A stretch of 64,000 nucleotides of DNA, taken from contig NC_087064.1 of the NCBI RefSeq assembly GCF_963678635.1, positions 13,051,989 through 13,115,988 on the forward strand, read 5' to 3'. The notes under the pieces are model-generated. The model saw nothing but the letters and a program-made list of their open reading frames with translations, was not told where the DNA came from and ran no database searches. The translations under genes and the position numbers were made by a program. Positions 53,310-64,000 of this stretch are shown here, piece after piece; within the stretch, counting starts at the first letter, position 1, and every line of letters starts with the position of its first letter. The DNA is from Symsagittifera roscoffensis (lineage: Eukaryota > Xenacoelomorpha > Acoela > Convolutidae).

Positions 53310-54800
53310 ATGGAAATTGAAACCGATACTACCATACTAGGAAACAAAACCCTTATGAGATATTTCAGAAAATTTAACAAGACCACTATCAATGAAAACA
53401 CAGATATCCTAGAATACCAAACAACTGATATCAAAGTACCCTGCTTACCCTTAAGTATGATGCTTATAGCTTTTCATACCTCCCACTCGTTACATACTAA
53501 AGGACACTCAGGAGCAGAAAAAAAATTCTCAAACTTTATACAAAATTTTTATTTCCCAAATGAACCAATTTGGATAAAAAAATATTTGCAACGATTGCAT
53601 AACATGTCAATTAAACAAATCATACCCAAACTAAAAACAAATCTCAGAATAACAAGATTTTAAGGCCCAAAGTTTATATTTTAATCACAGATTTTCTTTT
53701 GACACAAAAGGACCAATATCACCATCCTCAGAAGGAAACTCATAAATAATGGTAATAGTAGATGCATTTACACACTGCGTAGCACTTAACCCAGTACCTC
53801 ATTGTAACGCTTATTATGCATATACAATACTTTATGAACACTGGATAGCAAAATTTGGTTTACCCAAAATCCTAGTCACAGACAATGGCACTGAATTTAT
53901 AAACAACGAAATCATTACACTATGCCACTTATTAAACATTAAACACAAACCACGTACATCTCATGCACGTTGGACTAATGGATTAGTCGAACGCATGAAC
54001 CGTTCACTACAAGAATATCTTAGATGTATCATTAATGAAAATGACACACGATATACTGAATGGTCAACAGATATAAAACTATTCCCACTATATTATAACT
54101 CACAATAAACAACAACCTTAGGACTATCACCCTACGAAATGTTTTCCAACGAAAAAACCAAGGAAACCGATAATGTTCACAGCAAATTCTTCAAAAAATG
54201 CACACTGTTGTTACCAACCCACTAAAGAATCAATATGTTACAATCTACCACTACATACCCACGATGAAGATCACTTTCATCATCCACAAATTTTAAAATT
54301 AGCTTCCGGTACACACACCGAATGGATTTAAAACAGAGACAAAAAACACAATGAAATTTACCAGAAATTAACAAAAAAATCATTACAAAGACAAAATATT
54401 AATTCCCAAATAAATTCCAGATTTACCCCAGCTACAAGTTTAAAAACAGGAGCATATGTTTTAATTCCGAAATATACAACAAAAAAAGGATTTCTAAAAA
54501 ATTACAACCACTCAGAAAAGGACCGTATAAAATAATTGATAAACACACTAATGTAGCATGCAAACTTACAGACTTAAACATAAAAGAAATCGTTCAAGAT
54601 CGAAACAACCTTTTACCTTATTACCCGAAAGAGTACGCACTTCGAGAACTTACTCAATTATACTCTTTTACAGGACTTAAATATATTCAAAATAGCATAG
54701 AGCAAAATCAATATCAAAGCACTGATATGCAGCGCATCCAAAAACAATTAGATAAAAAGGAAAAAGAACTTCCCAATTAGATGTCAAAAACATTAAACAA
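53310..54800 (+). pseudogene. Long-2 integrase, unit 2
   Basis: The zinc-binding segment (HTSHSLHTKGHSG) is intact in 53310-53663. The core at 53749-54108 has 'VTDNGTEF' and 'LVERMNR', separated from its first Asp by a TAA at about 53744. About 130 bp upstream of the zinc domain are missing compared with unit 1. Confidence 0.75.
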
Positions 54801-55437
54801 CAAAAAGATAATATTTAAGAAAGTTGAATTTCAAAAACCACCTTAATTTAATTAACATTTTCACCTCTTGAAGATAGTTCCATGGACCGAACTTTTTCTA
54901 AAATTTCATGCTTAAAAAGCACTTGAACAAACTAGTTCAAAATCAGCCAATCTGAAGCTTTTCCAAATCATCACCTCATTTTTAACCCGAATTCTCTAGC
55001 TGACAAATAACCACCCTCAAGCCAACCTCTAAGTATAACTAAAAGACATCCAGATCAAAATTAAGCAAACTGCTAATCATTGTCACCTGAAATAAACAAA
55101 GTTTCAATAATACAACCCTCCCCTATCAAGTAGTACAAAGATCAACAATATTGTCCCAACTTAGACTTCAAAAACCTCTCAGGCAAAAAAATAAATTAGC
55201 CTACAGAACAAAATGAACATGATCATTTAGCTTAAAGTACGAATATCTCTCAGATACCCCAACCATCCAATAAATAACAGCAAAACCAAGAAGACACTTA
55301 GGAGCCCTCCAAACTTCCCCTTTTCAAAAACTTGCCGAAATCCAACCCACTTGTCAAAAAATCAATAAATATTCCGACCACACTTAAATTTTGCCTCGAA
55401 AAATAAAAAAGAATTCGATGAAGAAATCAATTTCTAA

Positions 55438-55852
55438 ATGCTCTTTTCTCAAAAAGTTCACAAATTTCATAACATATTTTCAAATCTTTTTTCAATTCTT
55501 TCCAATTTTTTCAAACCTTGTATAATTTTCATATCCGACATTTTAGAAATATTCTTCCTCACCCTGATAATTTTTTGCAACTTTTTCATCATTTTTTATT
55601 CCCTAACCCAAATCTACGTAAACATTTCAGGTACGATTTTTCAAATCACTACCTAAATGTTCAAACATCAATTCAGTAGGACAGATGTTTTTCTTTTTTT
55701 ATAATATTTCTCTCATTTCCGATGTCCCTGATAATGACAATATGCAAATGCATAAAAAAAGCTATTGTAACTTTCGCATTAGCAATGATACTTTTAATAC
55801 TTTTTATTGAAGACTTTTACAATAAACATAAAATTTCTTCTTAAATAATTAA
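55438..55852 (+). pseudogene. small membrane ORFs, unit 2
   Basis: Offset 4965 bp from unit 1 and almost identical. The first 72-residue piece is intact; the second is broken by one base missing in a T run near 55.69 kb. Confidence 0.5.
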
Positions 55853-55911
55853 TTTTCGAAAATTTTTTCAAATTTGCTGAACAAAAACCCCCACATCAGT
55901 CCTCACCAATA

Positions 55912-56103
55912 ATGTCCCAAGAACCTCCAACAACACCAACAAATACACAAACAAATAATCCTCAATCATCAACACGCATCTCTTTTCAAGACAATCCATT
56001 TACATTTGAAGAAAGACACGCACGGTTATCCGAACCACTAGAGCCAGTACTTCGCCAAGCACCACTGAGCGAACCACAATACGAACCTGTTTATAAAATA
56101 TAA
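55912..56103 (+). CDS. Pro/Gln-rich ORF, N-terminal 63 residues, unit 2
   Basis: Identical to unit 1 apart from its last residue, ending at TAA. The near-identity of the two units here contrasts with greater divergence in RT, which suggests a recent duplication or gene conversion. Confidence 0.45.
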   Translation: MSQEPPTTPTNTQTNNPQSSTRISFQDNPFTFEERHARLSEPLEPVLRQAPLSEPQYEPVYKI

Positions 56104-58300
56104 CCTCCTCTCCAACAAGACCTTAATAGAGCATGACATCAAAGTCAAAACCAAAACACACTAGAAATAAATCGACAAAGTATTCATCCAAGACAAAATA
56201 GAAATTTGCAAAACCCCAGAGTTCAATTCAACATACCTCATTCACCAACAACAAATCCTGTAAATCTTTCTAGCAGTAAAAATCAAAGTACCCACAGACC
56301 CCTTAACAACAAAATACATCAACTATTCCATCAGATTAATTAGGTTCAACTCCTACATCTGAACAAATCAGAGAAAACCCTTTTAATCCCCCAACCACTA
56401 CAGAACAACTCCCTTATTGGGTAACACATGTTTTTCCTCAAGGCGAATCAAATTTAGTAAATGATCCAATAGTCGTTTCATCTGACACATCCTTATCACT
56501 ACCTGAAACTCTTTCACTTCGTTCAACCCTTCGTTAACTCCAATTTCACAAACCCCTTTCCTTTCAAATTTTCCTACAAATCTCGACGCCAGGTATAGAG
56601 AAAACTCAACAAATAACATACAAGTACGATTAGGTTGAAATACAATTGTAACACCTCTTCCATTATTTGGACAATATCAGGAAAGTCACAGATCACACAA
56701 TGGGCACTAAATAGATTAGAATATCGACACGACTTTCACAAAGATATTCATGACCATAATAGACAAACACTTACACAAGACAACTTGACGCTAAAATTTG
56801 AAATCACAGTAAATTAAATAACATAATTCATCATCCTTTACCCCTAGTCCCTCCAAATATAACAGCTCAATCTTTACCTCCTCCGTTTATAACCACAGAA
56901 ATAATCTACAAATACGATAGATACACAAAAAAGACAATTGGACATATCACCTTTTAAAATCCTTATTCAGGACTATCGTACAAGTGTATCTTTTAAAGAT
57001 ACTAATTTTTCAGACTTTTTTTTCATTTTTTCAAAACCAGATCCCAACAATCCTTCACCTCGAACAGAACCCCAGGATTTCGACGCCAGATATAGAGAAA
57101 ACTCAACCAATAACATACAAGCACGATTAGGTTGGAATACAATTGTAGCACCTCTTTCATTATTTGGACAATATCAAGAAAGTCACATTTCACACAATGG
57201 GCACTAAATAGATTAGAATATTGACACGACTTTCACAAAGATATTCAAAACCATAATAGACAAACACTTAAACAGACAACTTGACGCTAAAATTCGAAAT
57301 CACAGTAAATTAAATAATATAATTCATCATTCTTTACCCCTAGCCCCTCCAAATATCACAGCTCAATCTTTAACTCCTTCGTTTATAACCACAGAAATAA
57401 TCTACAAATACGATAGATACATAAAAAAGACAATTGGACATATCACCTTTTAAAATCCATATTCAGGACTATCGTACACGTGTATCTTTTAAAGATACTA
57501 ATTTTTCAGACTCTTTTCTTTTTAATTTTTTCAAAACCAGATCACAACAATCCTTCCCCTCGAACAGAACCCCAGGATTTACTAGTCACACACTATGACT
57601 GTGAAGAAAATGAACAAAAAATATTACATAAAATGCAATAAATCAAGTCACTCAATGTGAATCCGAACCATAATCAATCGAAACAACAACTGTAATAGCA
57701 ACACTTTACTCAAAATCACGAGATACAACACTAACAGGATACAAATTCACAGCCACATTTTCCGAAAAGAAAATACATTGTTCCCAAGTTTCAAACGGAA
57801 TCGAAAACAGATTAGACCATGAATCTTTCTACCAAAGTAACATCAGTAGAGCATTGCATCTCAGTCCCGACGATTGCAAAAGCGAACATGAAAGATTAAA
57901 AAACACATCAAATAAAGGCAAAATTAGAAAATTAGTAAACTTCCAAGTTTTTCCAGACTCCGCACATCAAGCTGAACTTGAAAAATACCAAGGTCATATA
58001 AGCTTAGATAACAAATTCCCATTTCACGGAAATTCCTTTCAAATTTTCCTACAAATCTCGACGCCAGATATAGAGAAAACTTAACAAATAACATACAAGT
58101 ACGATTAGGTTGGAATACAATTGTAGCACCTCTTCCATTATTTGGACAATATCAGGAAAGTCACAGATCACACAATGGGCACTAAATAGATTAGAATATC
58201 GACACGACATTCACAAAGATATTCAAGAATTGATATTTAAAAAATGGAAACCACCCATTGGAAAAAACAACCCCTCAAATTGTAAAAGATACTAAAAAAT
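56104..58300 (+). pseudogene. Long-2 envelope-like region with repeated blocks
   Basis: The block starting GACGCCAGATATAGAG (once in Long-1, at 33355) occurs at 56585, 57082 and 58060. The first two lie 497 bp apart. The third is inserted between sequences matching Long-1 at about 34.2 and 34.24 kb. The reading frames are thus interrupted by duplications as well as stops. Confidence 0.65.
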
Positions 58301-58301
58301 A

Positions 58302-60234
58302 ATGTTTTTTGATTGGAAAATACAACTTGAAAAAGTACAACTAACACGTGATTTAAAAGATGACACTATAATTTATCAAGGAATAAGACTCCCTTGCAAA
58401 AACTACCAAGGCTATTGCGATCCTTTTACACGCACACAAACAAAAATCGTTTGGTTCCCCGAAGATAGCTGTACCACATTTCACCTAAAAATTTCACCTA
58501 AAAATACCACAAAAATACACATTAGAATAATAAAATTTCACCAAAAATATTTCATTGAATCAATTCCGTTTGAAGATGTAAAACCCTGATCAACTTAGAC
58601 ATAACAATTATAAATTTAGAAACATCCATAATAAAGAAAATAAATTGACACGTTTCCAAACATACCCAGAAACGGAACTAGCATGTAAGTACACCAAGCC
58701 ACTTTACAAAACACAATATTCAGAAATTCTTGTCGAATACGATACAAAGACGGTTTTGACATGAATACAGGAAAATTGTTAATACATCCAATGGCTACAT
58801 CTCACTCAACCACTGACGAAACTCATAAGTCCCAGTGAAATTTCAAAAGAACACAGGAAGAATTGGTGGAAAATTAAAATCACAAGACACAGACAGTACA
58901 CGTTTACAAGAATTATCACTTATGAACAACGCTCATTTTGACGCAATCCACTATGACATACACTTAGACATGGAATTAAACTACACAATAAGTAGAATTT
59001 TTCAAGAAATGTCTTTGACAGAGCTTGAAACACTCCATCAATAATGCGAACTTGAACGCACGCAGATATTTCAATCACTTGTACTAGCAGTACTTAAACT
59101 CCCTTGTCCAGGATTTTTATTGTCAGGAAACAGATCAAATTTTAATGTCTACGAAGGAAACGTATTTTGGTATTACACTTGTACCAAAAAAGTATCATCT
59201 TTATATGTTTTTGAAGATAAAAGATGCTATAAAAGAAGCCCAACATTCTACAAAAACAAAAAACATTTTTTTTAATAAACTCTCCCGCAGAACTTATTAT
59301 TGGGATACAACAGTCCCATGTGGATCAGAAAACAGCCACAATTTAGTACAATTAAACCCTCACGAAGATAAATACTATCTTCTCACTCCTTATCCTCCAC
59401 TAATGCAACCACTCAAAAAATTTTCACCAGGAAGCATTAGAGCTATTGCACGTAACCCTAATATTGACTTACAATCATTTGGTATATATTCTAAATCCGA
59501 CATCCAACATCACATTCGAACACAACAATTTCAAGAACTATTCACAAAAATGGACACAATACAACGACAATCCATAGATCAAAAGCTACGCAAACTTGCA
59601 GAAACAGTAGGTTTTTCAGACATATACCCACAAGATTATAGCGGATATTTTAAAGAGATAAAAGATTACATTTACTTATAAGGCAAAAATACAGACCACA
59701 AGATATATCTTAGAAAGTTTTGTTATTCTTAGAAAGATTGACTATATTATACGCAATGTTTAATTTCCTTGAATTTTTTTCTCTCTCTTAAAAGAATCTA
59801 CAATGCATGCGCTATACACACACAAGTAAACAGACAAGCAAGCGTAGCACGCATAGATTTCTAGGTTTTTCGGAATATTCTCAACATCAATCAATAATAT
59901 TCTTTTAGACGCTCGAATAAGAGAATATAATACCAAACTATCAACAACACCAAACACATATGACGAATCACGAAACAATCCAAATACAACGCCCACAGCA
60001 CCACAATTGCAAAACCTCAACCATAACCACCCTCTATCATTAGTACCACGAAATTTCACAAATATCGCCCTAACAGATCTCGTAACTTCAAGATCAAATT
60101 ATCCACAAAGCCCAATTCAACACATAATAACCCAACAAACAACGCAACATGGAATACACATACGAACAAATTATAGAACAACCACATACCACTAATTTTC
60201 GTTCTCAGAACAACCATTTTCTTAGCCCACGATG
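58302..60234 (+). pseudogene. Long-2 envelope-like glycoprotein region, C-terminal part
   Basis: Open pieces at 58302-58589, 58835-59044, 59145-59681 and 60007-60195 align with Long-1's envelope pieces, including the Cys-containing 'LPCKNYQGYCDP' and 'EDSCTTF'. The membrane-anchor region near 59.75-59.88 kb is frameshifted. It ends at TGA within the ATGA overlap at 60232-60235. Confidence 0.55.
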
Positions 60235-62017
60235 AGCCGCCAAGTTGGATCCCTCCATCGATCAATTTCCCACCCAGCCAACCTCCAGAACAGTCTCCCC
60301 ATCATCCCACTTTTTGCTTTCCCCCACCTCAGTCACCTCATCATAACACTTCATCCAGCATGGAATCAGATACTAATTCCAACACCACAGTATATAACAC
60401 TATCCCCCAATTTAACAACTCCGATATCAAAACACCCGACGAATATGACAACTCTGAACCCAGTCCATCTTCATTTTCCCAACCTCCCTTTCAACCCATC
60501 CATTCCCAAGTCAAAATTGAACCAATTTCCCCTCCTTCGCCCATTTCATATGTTACACCCACATATTCCCCTTTAACCAGTGAGCCATCCGATAACAACC
60601 GCCAAGATAACACACAAATATCACATGAACTTGATAACTTCATAACACTACAACAACAAGTACAACACCCTCAAACACTAACCATTCACCAACACTCACG
60701 ATCTATAACATCGTCCAACCCATCAACCCCAACCCCCTCTTCAAATTATACACCTTCCCAAAATCCGATTTCCTCATCTACCCATTATCTAGTATCAACC
60801 GCGCTTATAGAACCTTTAAAAGAAAATTCTCAAATACCCCATTCCCATCTAACCCAGGAACATCCACCACATTTTTCAATCATCCACTTCATACTAATAC
60901 CAAAGAATTCCTCCAAATCTGTCTACCTTTTTTCCTTCATTATACGTACTTCCATTCAGACCCCAATGATGAAAAACCCAATTATGTTAACGAACATGTT
61001 TTACACCCTACATTTACATGGAAATCTTATTACCACCGACTTTACTAACCCACAATCACTACCACTATATAACAAATCTAATGATAATGAAGTATGTAGC
61101 ACCCAACTCTATCTCTTAACAACAGCACTAACCCCAAAACAATTTACGCAAATAGGCTACAGACAATCACTAACCAAATTCACAGCACCTAAAGCTATTG
61201 ATTATTCTATATATTATTACGACCATAACATCATTCGACCTAATGAAGACCTCTTTCTAAATAATGACCCATTTGCTAACCCCCAACTAACTGAAGAATT
61301 TTTCATCAAGATTCCATACACCTTCACTTTCAACTTCTTAATAAAAAAAAAGACAACGTTATCTCAGCAGCACTACAAAATATTCATGCTTATGATTCAT
61401 ACTTTAACAAGTTTAACCACTTTTCACTAAACTTTCATTCCCTCACACCCAAAGAACGTGATTTGCACTGTTCACACGAAGTCATGTTACGAACTAAGCA
61501 AACACATACATACACTTACAACAAATTCATTCAACACCATTACACCCTCAATACACCAGCACGACAACCTCGCCACCGATATCAATATATTAACTCTAAA
61601 TACACATCACCATTTTTTCTTAACTTCACCTGTTGTAATAAAGACACTAACTTAAAAGGCACCCTCCGAAAATATGATCCTATCACCCAGATGTAGATCT
61701 TCTGTCCCCTAACCAAATTCCTGAATGTAGACGAATCCCGCCCACTAATTATCCCTCACGAATTCCTCCAGCCCGTTGAAGTCCCAATTCTAGAATTTAT
61801 ATAAAACACTCGCTATAAATACAAACTATATAATCTTATTCAAAACACAGAGTATGTACAATCACCTAACACTGAAGAGCACTACATTATTAAAGCACTC
61901 GAATTGCTTTAGCCACTTCTGCAAACTAAACACATCATTCGTTTGCTAGCTAAACTACTAACCTCATCTGATATCATCCACGACGTTTTCCCCCATGGCT
62001 TCTTCACCGACGATTAG
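60232..62017 (+). pseudogene. Long-2 post-env ORF of unknown function (ORF-X)
   Basis: The ATG at 60232 overlaps the envelope stop as in Long-1, but one C is missing in the run near 60.325 kb, shifting the frame. From an internal ATG at 60360 a 356-residue frame stays open to 61430, the longest open frame in the window. It is Ser/Pro/Thr/Asn-rich for about 150 residues, then has ordered-looking sequence ('TTALTPKQFTQIGY', 'NEDLFLNNDPFANPQL'). Later pieces end '..HGFFTDD' and stop. I recognise no homologue. Confidence 0.55.
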
Positions 62018-63554
62018 GTAATATGAACTCAATATTTCACTAATAAATTCAAACAACACTAACTTAACCATAATTGTTCAATGTTTTCCTTTTTTTTCAT
62101 AGGCACAAACATCAATCATCTACAAAACAAAAAACAAACTGAAAAACAGAAATTTTTTATCAATTAATAAATTTCTATTAACCTATCAAATAATTAAAGC
62201 AATAATTCTCCCGTACGGAGCAGTAAATTAATACATATATTCTTCTCTCCAAAGGAGTACATATTCATACAATTCAAAATAAATTAATGATTTCAACCCC
62301 CAAATTAAGCAGTAAACTTCATAATTTTCAGCTAGTAACTTAATAACAATTGTTCATAAGTTGCAGATAGCAGTACTAACTTTTTTACAGACGCTTCTTT
62401 GTATACTCTCGCCTATAAATTCTATCCAAATTCGTTTTGCTCGCCTACAAAGAATTGTTTAAAATAATGAATTTAAGTTTCAATTTTCACTGATAACAAC
62501 TCTAACAAGCTTTAACACGTTTCAAACTTTCCTTTAACCCGGTATGAAAGTTTTTATATTAAAATCCAAACTAACCAACGCAAGCTTACTAAACACCATA
62601 AACCACAACCTAACAGCATGACCAAGAAAAGAAAACCCACGGTACCTAAACTGGATTAACACCAGCTTAGAACTAGATGAATTATTCTTTTGAAGACTAC
62701 TTTTAAGTCTGAACACAAAAGAACAAAACACTAAAAAGTCGAAAGACAAACCCAAAACAAACAATTTGATTTTTGAGAAAAAGTCATAACTAAGAAAACA
62801 AAAGAAAACACTAGTGATAAAAAATAGCATGAAAGGATGAACTAAAACAGGACCCTCTAAAAAGAGAGCACGAAATTATACCCTCAATTCTGGCCTGACC
62901 CACCAGAAGAGGACGTCCTGAGCATGCTCTATAGCCGGCCTCACCCACCGTGCTACATCCACGCTTTGTGGCACCCACGACACTTTTTTTGTTTTTGACG
63001 GGAGTTACTAAAGTGTGAGTAGCTCTTTAAAATAACCGAACTAAATAAAAACGCTTTTGCGATAAAAACTAATACAATGCAATATATACATAATATACAG
63101 CCCAAAGACGAGCAGCAAGGAACTTGACAACCCAATCACACTCCAACTACGGAATGGCAAAACCCACCTGACATGCTGCCTACAATCACTACACTCAATG
63201 GATTCGAAGTACGACTTGGCATCGCAGCAAAGGAAACCCATTACAAACAGAACAATGGCAATCTCGATGTTCAAGTATACGTACAGATCCAAGTCACCAG
63301 GCACTGCATTCAAAGACGAATTACATGCCGTTCCCAGACAAGATTGAGAATAACAATGTTCCTATCTACCAGATTAACACTCATCACAATTGATCAGAAT
63401 CATGATACGATCTCCCGAAACGATCGTGATGACAACTCTTCTTGCAAACCAGAAAAAAACATATGCTCGCAACCTCTAAAGAAAAACACCACCATCCATC
63501 CTCCACTACAATAACGAACATTGGGAAACTTATACTCTCTAGACCCTGGATGGG
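62018..63554 (+). other. 3' region of Long-2
   Basis: Same layout as 38066-39595: a GCAGTAAA-rich stretch, a tRNA/SINE-like segment on the minus strand (62880-62990), then opposed short ORFs (plus 63173-63514, 113 residues; minus 63041-63313, 90 residues), and GGATGGG before the LTR. Confidence 0.6.
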
Positions 63555-63927
63555 TGGAACCAGATCTAAACTAGTATTTATTATTGGTTATTATTATGAT
63601 ATTTTATAAAATATTAAATACTAACCAATCATACTCCATCAAACTAACAACTTATTTATTTGTAAAGTGTTGAAACTACTTGTAGTTTCAACACCAGAAC
63701 AATTTGAGTTAAACTTAGAATACAGTTGTTCTCATTCTGGAACTAACTCGCGTAAACCGGTGTATACTAGATCTATTGAGACTAGGAGATATAAGAGTAA
63801 GATTAAGATCTGTATTAGACTAAGAAGTTGCAAGAATCTATCCGGCCGAAAATAAGATATCGTTACGGGCAGACGGTGTTCCCTATCTGAAATCACTCTA
63901 TAAGTACAGTACATAGTACATAACTCA
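63555..63927 (+). repeat. 3' LTR of Long-2
   Basis: 373 bp, TGGAACC...ACTCA, with the perfect GTTGAAACTAC hairpin at 63669-63692. Closer by eye to the Long-1 3' LTR than that is to the Long-1 5' LTR. Confidence 0.9.
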
Positions 63928-64000
63928 ATATGTGACACTTTTGCACCACATATGAACTTTTAAGTTTATTGTGTACAGAAACGCATCTTTAAATCAGAAA
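63928..64000. other. flank of Long-2, same as the Long-1 flank
   Basis: ATATGTGACACTTTTGCACC and onward matches 39980 onward with one substitution in the first ~62 bp, then a probable 10-bp gap. The window ends here. Confidence 0.8.

Larger units (their letters stand above)
44244..63927 (+). mobile_element. Long-2: 5'-truncated, internally duplicated second copy
   Basis: Similarity to Long-1 begins abruptly at 44244, matching about 25386 inside gag, and runs to a 3' LTR. It has no 5' LTR, PBS, leader or gag N-terminus. Compared with Long-1 it has a tandem duplication of RT-RNase H-integrase-membrane ORF-Pro/Gln ORF (47.06-51.89 kb and 51.89-56.84 kb) and extra copies of an envelope block at 56.6-58.2 kb. 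Stops and frameshifts are frequent, so it is defective. The same 3' flank as Long-1 follows its LTR, which points to segmental duplication. Confidence 0.85.

Noticed and set aside
44244-63927. Long-2 as an independent retrotransposon insertion
   Set aside because: It lacks a 5' LTR and shares the 3' flank of Long-1, which an independent insertion does not predict.

Overview
The window is eukaryotic and most likely from an invertebrate animal. It is AT-rich, has GT-AG introns whose phases agree across ten exons, and is dominated by animal-type transposons: a LINE, TIR elements, a Ty3/Gypsy element, and a very large env-bearing LTR element. I cannot name the species. No tRNA, rRNA, CRISPR array or bacterial-style operon is visible.

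Region 1 (1-11.3 kb): the end of a LINE reverse transcriptase, then a possible last exon of one gene, then ten plus-strand exons (1898-10619) of a second gene. The second gene encodes the C-terminal ~534 residues of a charged, Arg/Glu- and Ser-rich coiled-coil protein I do not recognise. Its introns and 3' flank carry short TIR elements (one with an 8-bp target duplication), an inverted pair of dispersed repeats, a fold-back element, and two minisatellites just before the last exon.

Region 2 (11.3-18.5 kb): a decayed Ty3/Gypsy retrotransposon on the minus strand. It has both LTRs, a PBS, a PPT, gag with a zinc knuckle, protease, RT, RNase H and integrase. Its gag start codon straddles the LTR/PBS junction. 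About 2.6 kb of featureless AT-rich DNA follows.

Region 3 (21.2-40.0 kb, 'Long-1'): an LTR element of 18.8 kb flanked by a 4-bp ATAT duplication. Order: 5' LTR, PBS, leader with three small hairpins, gag with CCHC knuckle, DSG protease, RT/RNase H, DD35E-type integrase, a small membrane ORF, a Pro/Gln-rich ORF, an envelope-like region ending in membrane segments, a further ORF of unknown function overlapping the envelope stop as ATGA, a 3' region with opposed short ORFs, and the 3' LTR. It is broken by many stops and frameshifts. Its internal plus strand is strikingly poor in G, while the LTRs are not.

Region 4 (40.0-44.2 kb): a spacer holding a 1,033-bp TIR element filled with 10-bp TAATCCATTA-type repeats, a second fold-back element with a near-perfect 28-bp-arm palindrome, and a CpG-rich degenerate repeat block.

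Region 5 (44.2-64.0 kb, 'Long-2'): a second copy beginning abruptly inside gag and running through a 3' LTR into the same 3' flank as Long-1. This suggests a segmental, possibly tandem, duplication rather than an independent insertion. Long-2 also carries a 4.8-5.0 kb internal tandem duplication (RT to Pro/Gln-rich ORF) and extra copies of an envelope block.

The best candidates for something undescribed are the Long element family itself (size, post-env ORF, base skew, repeated internal duplication) and the homeodomain-site-like array inside the TIR element at 41.2-42.2 kb.
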